From assembly GCF_021404405.1 (NCBI RefSeq), contig NZ_JABFTV010000004.1, forward strand, positions 186,001 to 250,000: 64,000 nucleotides of DNA. Reading direction: 5' to 3'. Origin of the DNA: Billgrantia aerodenitrificans (GTDB lineage Bacteria > Pseudomonadota > Gammaproteobacteria > Pseudomonadales > Halomonadaceae). The notes under the pieces are model-generated. The model had not been told where the DNA came from and ran no database searches. It saw only the letters and a program-made list of their open reading frames with translations. The position numbers and the translations under genes are program-made. Shown one piece after another: positions 56,376-63,308 of this stretch (position 1 is its first letter; each line of letters opens with the position of its first letter).

Positions 56376-56975
56376 ATGACTTCAGGCGTCTTGAGCCAGC
56401 CGGTGCTGGACCAGCTGTTCCACGAGGCGAGAAGCCACGCCTACTGGCAGGACCGACCCGTGGACGACGCTACCCTGCGCGAGCTCTACGACCTCGTGAA
56501 GATGGCGCCCACCAGCGTCAACTGCAATCCGCTGCGCATCCTGTTCCTGCGCACCCGGCAGGCCAAGGAGAAGTTGATGCCCGCGCTGAAGGAGGGCAAC
56601 CGGCGCAAGGTGGAGGAGGCACCGGTCACGGCCATTCTGGCCTACGACCGACGTTTCCACGACCACCTGCCGGAGCTCTTTCCCCATGTGGATGCCAGGG
56701 CCTGGTTCGTCGGCGACGAGCCCTACCGCGAGGAAACCGCCTTTCGCAACGCCAGCCTGCAGGGCGGTTACTTCATTCTCGCCGCCCGCGCGCTGGGGCT
56801 AGATGTAGGGCCGCTATCCGGCTTCGACAACGACATGGTCGACGGGCTGTTCTTCGCCGAGCGTTACCCCAACTACCGCAGCAACTTCCTGTGCAATCTG
56901 GGCTACGGCGACCCGGCCAAGCTGCATCCGCGGGGCCCGCGGCTCACCTTCGAGCAGGCCTGTCAGCTGCTGTAG
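56376..56975 (+). CDS. Nitroreductase-family protein, RutE/malonic semialdehyde reductase-like
   Basis: The 199-residue FMN-dependent nitroreductase-fold protein matches the RutE/YdfG-substitute group: DLVKMAPTSVNCNPLRILFL binds FMN, and GYFILAARALGLDVGPLSGF is the second signature. RutE reduces malonic semialdehyde to 3-hydroxypropionate. AAGGGAG precedes ATG 56376. It is the last gene of the cluster, 32 bases after dctM, and may detoxify an aldehyde made by the lyase (inference). A terminator follows. Confidence 0.82.
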   Translation: MTSGVLSQPVLDQLFHEARSHAYWQDRPVDDATLRELYDLVKMAPTSVNCNPLRILFLRTRQAKEKLMPALKEGNRRKVEEAPVTAILAYDRRFHDHLPELFPHVDARAWFVGDEPYREETAFRNASLQGGYFILAARALGLDVGPLSGFDNDMVDGLFFAERYPNYRSNFLCNLGYGDPAKLHPRGPRLTFEQACQLL

Positions 56976-56997
56976 TTCCGGTTCGGCAGGGCATACG

Positions 56998-57025
56998 AAA
57001 ACGGCCACCCGAAGGTGGCCGTTTT
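56998..57025. terminator. Bidirectional intrinsic terminator closing the catabolic cluster
   Basis: A perfect 12-bp stem (aaaacggccacc 56998-57009, complement 57014-57025) with a cgaa loop ends in T4 on both strands, between the nitroreductase gene and the convergent zinc-ribbon gene. Confidence 0.9.
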
Positions 57026-57054
57026 CCGGAGTACTATGTCCGAAGCACTATGCA

Positions 57055-57312
57055 TCAGGCGCTTGCTCGCTCTCCCGGCTGGGCCAGTACGGCCTTGAGG
57101 TGGGCGAGGTCACGCGAGACATCGGTTTCGACGAACTCCGCCAGCAGGCGTTCGGCTTCCTGCTGTGCGGCGACGCGCACGTACTCCTCGTATGTCGCAA
57201 TGGCCGTCTGGCAATAGCGGCACTGAAGCACGTCCGTTGGCTTCGGGTTGCCGTTCCAGAAATTGCTGCCGCTGCATTCGGGACACACCACTTTCCTTGA
57301 ACGCTGAAACAT
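57055..57312 (-). CDS. Small zinc-ribbon protein
   Basis: This 85-residue protein has a CxxC...CxxC zinc ribbon (VVCPECSGSNFWNGN and VLQCRYCQTAIATYEEY) followed by a helical, Glu-rich C-terminus (VAAQQEAERLLAEFVETDVS). GGAGG lies just before ATG 57312. I do not recognise a named family. The fold suggests nucleic-acid or protein binding; its neighbour is the CRP-like regulator on the other strand, with a shared 229-base promoter gap that includes the palindrome CTTGTACAAG (57363-57372). Confidence 0.6.
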   Translation of the reverse strand: MFQRSRKVVCPECSGSNFWNGNPKPTDVLQCRYCQTAIATYEEYVRVAAQQEAERLLAEFVETDVSRDLAHLKAVLAQPGERASA

Positions 57313-57541
57313 TCTGGCCTCCTGCCTGATGCTCATGCAGTGAAATGGTCTCCTCAACACACCTTGTACAAGATGCCACATCCGTTCCTGGCTGTGCCAA
57401 TTTAATTGTTAAGAATAGTTGCCTTGCTCGCAGCGCAACGACAGCTACTGGCAAGAAACGAAGCCACGTTTTTTTCGCCGGTAGCGAAGAAAAGTCCTAC
57501 GGTGAGGGCCACGGAGGACATTTTCCAGATGGAGGGGCAGT

Positions 57542-58285
57542 ATGCCGGAACCGCCGCCAACGCCCAATGCTCGAATGATTTGCAAGCTGGACAGCATCTT
57601 CCCGCTGTCCGAGGAAGAGAGGCAGGTGCTCGAGCACTTGCCGGTCTTGGTCAAGCGCCTCAAGGCCGACCAGGAGATCGTCAGCCTTGGCGAACGTCCC
57701 CAGCAGTGCTGCCTGGTACTGGAGGGGCTCACCTGCGTCTACAAGCTGAGCTATGCGGGCAGGCGACAAATCATGGCCTTGCACGTTCCGGGTGACATGC
57801 CGGACCTTCATAGCCTCCACCTGGCGGTCATGGATATCAGCATCGCATCGGTCAGCTCCTGTACGGTCGGCTTCATCCAGCACGAAGATCTGCGCCGCGT
57901 ATGCGAGCGTTTCCCAAGGCTGACTGCTGCCTTCTGGCGTGAGACTCTGGTCGACGCTTCCATCTACCGTGAGTGGCTGCTCAATGTCGGACAGCGAGAC
58001 GCCTACACGCGCTTGGCCCACTTGATGTGCGAGCTATATACGAGGCTGAGTGCAGTGGGGCTGACCGATGAGCGTACCTTCGAATTGCCGATCACGCAGG
58101 ATGAGCTGGCCGACACCCTCGGCATCAGTGCCGTCCACGTCAGCCGCACATTACAGGCGCTGCGTGGCGACGGGCTGATTGAAACCGCAAGGAAACGAGT
58201 GACCGTGCCGAGCTGGAGCAAGTTGCAGGAGGCTGGGGAATTCGATCCGCTCTATCTTCACCTGCAGGGGCGACACGCGGCTTGA
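57542..58285 (+). CDS. CRP/FNR-family transcriptional regulator lacking the FeS cysteines
   Basis: The 247-residue protein has the cyclic-nucleotide-binding-type sensor domain and a C-terminal helix-turn-helix, ITQDELADTLGISAVHVSRT. The N-terminal Cys cluster of FNR is absent, so it does not sense oxygen that way, and residues for cAMP binding are not obvious. GGAGGGG precedes ATG 57542. The signal and targets are unknown. Confidence 0.85.
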   Translation: MPEPPPTPNARMICKLDSIFPLSEEERQVLEHLPVLVKRLKADQEIVSLGERPQQCCLVLEGLTCVYKLSYAGRRQIMALHVPGDMPDLHSLHLAVMDISIASVSSCTVGFIQHEDLRRVCERFPRLTAAFWRETLVDASIYREWLLNVGQRDAYTRLAHLMCELYTRLSAVGLTDERTFELPITQDELADTLGISAVHVSRTLQALRGDGLIETARKRVTVPSWSKLQEAGEFDPLYLHLQGRHAA

Positions 58286-58304
58286 GCGTAAGGCTTGGAG
58301 AGAA

Positions 58305-58381
58305 TGGCGCCCCCATCAGGATTCGAACCTGAGACCTTCCCCTTAGGAGGGGGACGCTCTATCCAGCTGAGCTATGGGGGC
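58305..58381 (-). tRNA. tRNA-Arg (anticodon CCU, decodes AGG)
   Basis: On the minus strand the sequence folds as a standard cloverleaf. The acceptor arms GCCCCCA and TGGGGGC pair, the D stem is GCTC/GAGC, and the anticodon stem TCCCC/GGGGA encloses loop CTCCTAA with anticodon CCT. The T arm is TCAGG-TTCGAAT-CCTGA. The discriminator is G and the CCA end is encoded at 58305-58307. Length is 77 bases. Confidence 0.97.
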
Positions 58382-58394
58382 AGCACGGCTGCGC

Positions 58395-58423
58395 ATTATA
58401 AGGGCTTGAGGCGGCAAGATAAA
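58395..58423 (-). promoter_or_regulatory. Promoter of tRNA-Arg
   Basis: On the minus strand TATAAT (58395-58400) lies 14 bases upstream of the tRNA, with TTTATC (58418-58423) 17 bases further upstream as -35. The GC-rich stretch after the -10 fits a stringently controlled tRNA promoter. Confidence 0.65.
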
Positions 58424-58556
58424 CCGTAACGGCCGAGACCCTTGCTTGGGTAACACTGTCACACCCCGTCACAGACCTGTCCACCGCCTTCGCTTGGGCG
58501 ATTATAGAAGTGCTTTTTCATTCCGATGCGTTATTTGCATGTTCCAGAAAGCCCAC

Positions 58557-58658
58557 ATGATCAAGCGTCTCCTTCCCGTTCTGATTCTGGCCATCGGCGT
58601 GGCTGGCTTCCTGGCGCTGCGACTCACGCGTCCGGAGCCGGTAGAGGCGGTGGGGTAG
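58557..58658 (+). pseudogene. Remnant of an RND membrane-fusion-protein gene
   Basis: ATG 58557 opens a 33-codon frame, MIKRLLPVLILAIGVAGFLA and on to LRLTRPEPVEAVG, then a TAG. This is the typical N-terminal anchor of RND adaptor proteins. If the TAG is read through, the frame continues ERSRWPSP, which resembles the next adaptor segment, but another stop comes soon and no adaptor or pump follows. It looks like the decayed end of a deleted efflux operon. A real small membrane protein is the alternative. Confidence 0.45.
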
Positions 58659-58853
58659 GAGCGCAGCCGCTGGCCCTCGCCGACTGTCAGTGGCCATCGG
58701 CTCAGCTGAATAGTCATATCTTTATTACCCAATAGAAGATGGACATATACCGTCATAAGCTGCCTGACGCAGACGAATTTGAAGTTCCCCCTGCCAAGTC
58801 AAGTGCCGCTCTTCGCGGCGTCTTCCCTGTACTTGGGGGACGTACACCGGGAG

Positions 58854-59915
58854 ATGGCGAAGATGATGATAGAGCGTGGCAGGCGAATTCTTCGTAGCCC
58901 GGCTGCCTTGTCTCGAGCGGCGCTCAAAGGGTTTCCGCAGGTGATGCCTGGTGTGATGATCTGCATCACCATTGCGCTGGCGACCACCTTTATTGCCGAT
59001 TATTACGGTGGCCCTACCCTGCTGTACGCGTTGCTGTTTGGCATGGCGCTCCACTTTCTTTCTGAAGAAGGGCGTTGCGTGGCCGGGATCGAGTTCACCG
59101 CGCGAGTCATTCTGCGTATTGGCGTCGCACTGCTCGGGGTGAGAATCACCCTTGAGCAGGTGGTTTCTCTGGGTGGCGGGCCAATTGTCATGGCGGTAGC
59201 GGGGGTGGTTTTGACCATCCTGGCGGGAGCCCTCCTGGCCAGGCTGCTCGGCCTGCATCGAGACCTTGGTTTGTTGACGGGGGGGGCTGTGGCAATCTGT
59301 GGGGCGTCTGCGGCACTGGCCCTGTCCGCCGTCATGCCCCGTGAGGCTAACAGTGAGCGCAACACCATTCTCACGGTTGTCGGTGTCACCACACTGTCAA
59401 CGGCAGCGATGGTGCTCTATCCATTGATCGTCGGTGTCCTCGGCCTCACGGACCAGCAGGCCGGGGTGTTTCTGGGGGCAACGATCCACGATGTGGCTCA
59501 GGTCGTCGGAGCGGGATACATGATCTCGGAAGGTGCCGGAGATGTGGCGACATTCGTCAAGCTGATGCGTGTGGCGATGCTGGTGCCGGTCGTGATGTGT
59601 TTCATGTTTCTGTTTCGCCAGGCGCAAGCCAGAGAACGCAAAGGTGGGCTGCCCAGGTTGCCCGGCTTTCTGGTGGTCTTCGTGATGCTGGTGATCCTCA
59701 ACAGCACGGGGGCAATACCTGCGAGCCTTGCCGATGGTATGACAGATCTTTCCCGCTGGTGCCTGGTGACGGCCATTGCCGCGCTGGGGATCAAGACGTC
59801 TTTTCAGAAGCTGGCCGTGGTGGGGTGGAGGCCGGTGATTCTGATGGTAGCCGAAACCGCCTTTCTGCTCGTTCTGGTGCTGGCGTTCATTCTGGCTGGT
59901 GGAGTCAGCCTTTAG
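58854..59915 (+). CDS. YeiH/UPF0324-family putative sulfate-type exporter
   Basis: The protein is about 353 residues with 9-10 membrane helices and the family motifs LLYALLFGMALHFLSEEG, ILRIGVALLGVRITL, GGAVAICGASAALALSAVMP and FLGATIHDVAQVVGAGYM. The family is called putative sulfate exporter in public databases; the true substrate is untested. The start is uncertain: ATG 58854 is given, ATG 58863 has the better-spaced CGGGAG site, and ATG 58779 is also open. Confidence 0.8.
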   Translation: MAKMMIERGRRILRSPAALSRAALKGFPQVMPGVMICITIALATTFIADYYGGPTLLYALLFGMALHFLSEEGRCVAGIEFTARVILRIGVALLGVRITLEQVVSLGGGPIVMAVAGVVLTILAGALLARLLGLHRDLGLLTGGAVAICGASAALALSAVMPREANSERNTILTVVGVTTLSTAAMVLYPLIVGVLGLTDQQAGVFLGATIHDVAQVVGAGYMISEGAGDVATFVKLMRVAMLVPVVMCFMFLFRQAQARERKGGLPRLPGFLVVFVMLVILNSTGAIPASLADGMTDLSRWCLVTAIAALGIKTSFQKLAVVGWRPVILMVAETAFLLVLVLAFILAGGVSL

Positions 59916-60026
59916 CGCCTGCACTCGCCGACTGTTCGAACCTGGGGTTTCACGCCTAGGGCATCGCATTGTCCTGCGCTATTTTTCGGTGCTTCATTCT
60001 CCCGTGTTCTTACCTACACAGTCGAG

Positions 60027-60051
60027 CGCCGGCGGTGAGGTACCGCCGGCG
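60027..60051. terminator. Stem-loop between convergent YeiH and VOC genes
   Basis: A perfect 10-bp GC stem (CGCCGGCGGT 60027-60036, complement 60042-60051) has a five-base loop in the 185-base convergent gap. No T-run follows. The rest of the gap shows nothing. Confidence 0.55.
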
Positions 60052-60100
60052 ATCGGGGAGAGACTTCTGCCCGTCCGTCACGACGGGGCATTGCGTGCCG

Positions 60101-60481
60101 TCAGGAGATATCGAAATGCCCCTGGGGGGCGAACTCGGCGACGCCACCTCCAGGCAGGCGGAACTTGACCGGAATGACGCCCGGGGCGCTGACCACTTCC
60201 AGGCCATGCGCTTCCACCATCTTCAAAAAGGCGTCTACGTCCTCCACCTCGAAGCCGAAGTGGTGGATGCCGGGCCCCGTGCCGCTGGCGCTTCCTTCTC
60301 GGGATGCCTGTTCGTCATCGTACTTGAGCAGGGCAATATCGATGTTGCCGTCGGTCATGTGGCGGGAATAGTGATCCCGGTTATGGCCCTGCCTGACATC
60401 CCGCAGGCCAAAAACCTTTTCGTAGAATTCACCCGCAGCGTCCAGATCATCCACTTTGATTGCAAGGTGAGCAATGCGCAT
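60101..60481 (-). CDS. VOC-family protein (glyoxalase/epimerase-like)
   Basis: The 126-residue vicinal-oxygen-chelate protein has the duplicated fold: RIAHLAIKVDDLDAAGEFYE in the first half and GIHHFGFEVEDVDAFLKMVE in the second. It resembles methylmalonyl-CoA epimerase and lactoylglutathione lyase relatives. It is divergent from the class II aldolase gene across an AT-rich promoter region, so it may act in the same pathway, perhaps as an epimerase or isomerase (inference). Confidence 0.8.
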   Translation of the reverse strand: MRIAHLAIKVDDLDAAGEFYEKVFGLRDVRQGHNRDHYSRHMTDGNIDIALLKYDDEQASREGSASGTGPGIHHFGFEVEDVDAFLKMVEAHGLEVVSAPGVIPVKFRLPGGGVAEFAPQGHFDIS

Positions 60482-60592
60482 GGCGTTTCCTCCTGATTAT
60501 TAAAATTGTTCAGGCAATGCCGCGCCTACGTCGCTGCTTGCCAATGGATTCTTGTCGTGGAAGATGCCAGGACGTCCTGTCTCAGGCATTGG

Positions 60593-60611
60593 TATATTAT
60601 ATAAATTATAG
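60593..60611. promoter_or_regulatory. AT-rich near-palindromic motif, copy 1
   Basis: TATATTATATAAATTATAG lies between the divergent VOC and aldolase genes. Its core ATTATATAAA recurs upstream of tctC with similar flanks. It may be an operator shared by these genes or overlap their -10 elements. Confidence 0.55.
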
Positions 60612-60653
60612 TAATTTGTCTAGAGATCACACTCAGTCTATTGAGGAGGGGCC

Positions 60654-61394
60654 ATGTCATCGGCGATGGTGAGGGCGGTGCGCAAGCGTCTGGTCAACGG
60701 CTGCCGGGTGCTGGCCGGGCATGGTCAAGGCGATTTGATATGGGGGCATCTGTCCGTTCGCATGCCCGGCGAGCCAGACAAGCTGTTCATCAAGCCGGCT
60801 GGGCTGGGGCTTGAAGAGATCGACGACGAGCACCTGATCGTGGCTGACCTGGATGGCAACCGACTGACCGGCCGCTGGCCGATGCATGCCGAGGTCTTCA
60901 TTCATACCGAGATTTTCCGCCGGCGTGCCGATGTCCAGGCGGTCGTGCATACGCATCCCAGCCATGCCGTGGCCTTCAGTGCCCTGGGGGTCCCGCTGCA
61001 GCCGGTGGGTCATGAAGGGGCACTGTTCATCGATGGGTTGCCGGTGTTCAGTCAGACCTCCGACCTGATCGTCAATGCCGAGTTGGGGCGGGCTTTGGCG
61101 AGCACGCTGGGCGTGGAGCGGGCGGCGCTGATGCGCAACCATGGCATCGTCACGGTGGGACAGAGCATCGGCGAGGCGGTGATGACGGCTTTGCTGCTCG
61201 AGAAGGCCTGCCGTGTGCAGCTGCTGGCGATGTCGGCTGGAGGGGGGCTGGTTCTTCCGGCTGCTGCCGACGCCCGGGCCAAGCGCGACAGGCTATACCG
61301 TCCAGCGACCTTCGAGACGGCTTTCGATTATTGCGAGCGTCTTGTCGCCGCAAGGGCGAGCACAGGTTGCTCTTGCGGTGGCCATGGGCCATAG
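60654..61394 (+). CDS. Class II aldolase/adducin-family protein
   Basis: The 246-residue protein has the zinc-binding residues of the family, HTHPSHAVAFSA and the third His in MRNHGIVTVG, plus a conserved Glu in WPMHAEVFIHTEIF. Members include L-fuculose-phosphate aldolase and decarboxylases of sugar-acid phosphates. With a tripartite transporter next to it, the substrate may be an aldonate or hydroxy acid taken up by TctABC. GAGGAGG precedes ATG 60654. The C-terminal end CSCGGHGP is unusual. Confidence 0.82.
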   Translation: MSSAMVRAVRKRLVNGCRVLAGHGQGDLIWGHLSVRMPGEPDKLFIKPAGLGLEEIDDEHLIVADLDGNRLTGRWPMHAEVFIHTEIFRRRADVQAVVHTHPSHAVAFSALGVPLQPVGHEGALFIDGLPVFSQTSDLIVNAELGRALASTLGVERAALMRNHGIVTVGQSIGEAVMTALLLEKACRVQLLAMSAGGGLVLPAAADARAKRDRLYRPATFETAFDYCERLVAARASTGCSCGGHGP

Positions 61395-61540
61395 CGCTCC
61401 ACGTTCTCTGGGCGGAGTTCGCCGCGGAGCGTCGGGTTGTTTGGGCAACTGCTGTGCGTGTTCGTCCTTTAGTCGTAGGCTGGTCATTCGCTCTCAACGG
61501 CCCCTTGCGTCAGCGAAGTGGTGTTGTTATCTTGGTTTTG

Positions 61541-61560
61541 TAAATTATATAAAATATAAA
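61541..61560. promoter_or_regulatory. AT-rich motif, copy 2, upstream of tctC
   Basis: TAAATTATATAAAATATAAA shares the 10-mer ATTATATAAA (61544-61553) and similar flanks with the motif at 60593. It lies about 90 bases before tctC and just before the mini-ORF. The 238-base gap from 61395 to 61632 otherwise holds only the mini-ORF and its hairpin. Confidence 0.55.
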
Positions 61561-61573
61561 TAAGGAAAGAGCA

Positions 61574-61603
61574 ATGCCCGCAGGTGCTGGCCGCAGCACC
61601 TAG
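61574..61603 (+). CDS. Candidate nine-codon leader ORF upstream of tctC
   Basis: ATG 61574 has the ribosome site AAGGAAAG directly upstream and encodes MPAGAGRST before TAG (61601-61603). A hairpin lies almost entirely inside it: AGGTGCTG (61582-61589) with CAGCACCT (61594-61601), loop gccg. Ribosome movement through this mini-ORF would melt the hairpin, so it may couple tctC expression to translation. It could also be chance. Confidence 0.35.
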   Translation: MPAGAGRST

Positions 61604-61632
61604 AGGCTCACCGTCAGAGGAGGAGGATGACA

Positions 61633-62583
61633 ATGCGAAAAACAACAATGCTTCTATCGACGTTGGTGGTACTGCCCCTGGCCATGCCAGTGGTGGCCGA
61701 CACTCAGTGGCCCACGCAGGACGTGACATTGGTTACCCACTCCAGCTCCGGCGGGGGCGGGGATGTGATGCTGCGCAACATGGGGCGTACCCTGGAGCAA
61801 AAGTTTGGCATCAATACCGTGGTGGATAACCGTGTCGGTGGCTCGGGGGCCGTGGCCATGTCCTGGATGGCCAACCAAGCCCCCAACGATGGATATACCA
61901 TCCTGTCCGTCACGCCCACTCAGTTGATTACACCGCTGCGAGCCCCAGGTATTCCCACCTATCAGGATCTGACGCCCATTGCGCGCTTGCTGACGGACCC
62001 CACTACCCTGTATGTACACGAGAACAGCCAGTTTGAGTCCATCGAAGAACTTCTCCAGCATGCACGGGAAAATCCGCGCAGCCTGAGTATTGGCATCGGT
62101 AGTGCGGGGTCGCTGGATCAGCTGGTACTGCAGAATTTTGCCAGGGAGACCGATATTGATGTGCGCACCATCCCTCATGAGGGGGGCGGCGATGCGGTCG
62201 TAGCCCTGCTGGGCGAGCATGTCGATGCCGTGATCGGTGAACCTGGCCAGGCCCTGACCCATCTGGAGTCCGGCACCTTGCGCATGCTGGCCGTCTTCCA
62301 GGAAGAGCGCCTTGAGACCTATCCAGAGGTGCCCACCTTGCAGGAGCTGGGCTACGAAGTGATTTCCAACAAGTTTCGCGGTGTTTTTGGTCCGCCAGAT
62401 ATGGATCCGGAGCTGGTTGAGGAGATAGGCCACACGCTGCGCGATATCGTCAATGACGAGCCGTGGAAGACGTACTGGGGCGAGGGCAGCATGACACCGT
62501 CATATCTTGGACACGAAGAATTTACCGAGTTCCTGCACGTGGCCAATGAAGAGCTCCGCGAGTTCGTTGAGGGATTGCAGTAG
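61633..62583 (+). CDS. tctC: Tripartite tricarboxylate transporter binding protein TctC (Bug family)
   Basis: The protein is 316 residues with a signal peptide (MLLSTLVVLPLAMPVVADTQ) and a Bug-type fold: VTLVTHSSSGGGGDVMLRNM and the VDNRVGGSGAVAMSWMANQA segment. Bug proteins bind citrate, other di- and tricarboxylates and many other acids, with the ligand carboxyl held by backbone amides. ATG 61633 is preferred over 61627 because AGGAGG then sits nine bases upstream. Confidence 0.88.
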   Translation: MRKTTMLLSTLVVLPLAMPVVADTQWPTQDVTLVTHSSSGGGGDVMLRNMGRTLEQKFGINTVVDNRVGGSGAVAMSWMANQAPNDGYTILSVTPTQLITPLRAPGIPTYQDLTPIARLLTDPTTLYVHENSQFESIEELLQHARENPRSLSIGIGSAGSLDQLVLQNFARETDIDVRTIPHEGGGDAVVALLGEHVDAVIGEPGQALTHLESGTLRMLAVFQEERLETYPEVPTLQELGYEVISNKFRGVFGPPDMDPELVEEIGHTLRDIVNDEPWKTYWGEGSMTPSYLGHEEFTEFLHVANEELREFVEGLQ

Positions 62584-62703
62584 GCTTCGGCGGTACTTGT
62601 TCAATTTGCACTCCTCGCTAGCTGGTTGAGCAGGCATGGCCGATAGTGAGTCGGTCATGCCTGCCGCCGCGCTCAATTCGGTATTTCGATAAGGGTACGC
62701 CTG

Positions 62704-63240
62704 ATGAATCGTACCAATGTGCTTTCCGGGATCGTCTGCTTTGCTATTGGCGCCTTCGTCTTCTGGCTGTCGGCTGACGTGCCCTCGTTCACGGCAACCG
62801 ATGAGCTGGGCGGGCGTTTCTTCCCACGTTTGATCTCGGTCCTGTTCATGCTTGCAAGCCTGGGGTTGGTCATCACGGGCTGGATGAATATCGAGATCCA
62901 GGGTGGCCAGGTCGGTGGTGGCAAGGGGAAGTCGGTACCCAGGGATGAGGACGAACGAGTCCCGGATGATGAACCCAGCGACGCGCTGACCATCGGCGGA
63001 ATGCGCCCCGGGACCCTGAGGCTGTTCGGCTTTATCGCCGTCATGGCCGTCTACACGATGATTCTTCCACTGATCGGCTACATCCCCGCTTCACTGGTGG
63101 TCTTTGCGGCCTTGATCATGATCGCCGGAGAATACCGGCCTCTACGGGTTCTGCTTGGCACTATTGGTATCACCGCGGTGCTTTATCTGCTTTTTGCCGC
63201 TATCTTCGGAATGAATGTGCCAACGGCTTCGCTTTTCTAG
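62704..63240 (+). CDS. tctB: Tripartite tricarboxylate transporter small subunit TctB
   Basis: The 178-residue protein has four membrane helices (GIVCFAIGAFVFWLSADV, then LISVLFMLASLGLVITGWM, MAVYTMILPLIGYIPASLVV and a C-terminal helix) with an acidic, Gly-rich cytoplasmic loop between the second and third. This is the DUF1468 topology. The 120-base gap after tctC holds nothing clear. Confidence 0.85.
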   Translation: MNRTNVLSGIVCFAIGAFVFWLSADVPSFTATDELGGRFFPRLISVLFMLASLGLVITGWMNIEIQGGQVGGGKGKSVPRDEDERVPDDEPSDALTIGGMRPGTLRLFGFIAVMAVYTMILPLIGYIPASLVVFAALIMIAGEYRPLRVLLGTIGITAVLYLLFAAIFGMNVPTASLF

Positions 63241-63308
63241 CGACCTACTCTCTAGTCGTAACTTTCAGTTTACGGTTAAAAAACAACCAGGCTCTAGAGG
63301 AAACCACT

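Noticed and set aside
57542..58285. Second FNR-type oxygen sensor
   Set aside because: The N-terminal cysteine cluster is missing, so only a general CRP/FNR-family call is justified.
58305..58381. tRNA-Arg as integration site of a genomic island
   Set aside because: No integrase and no repeated tRNA 3' end were seen on either side, and the neighbouring genes have ordinary composition.
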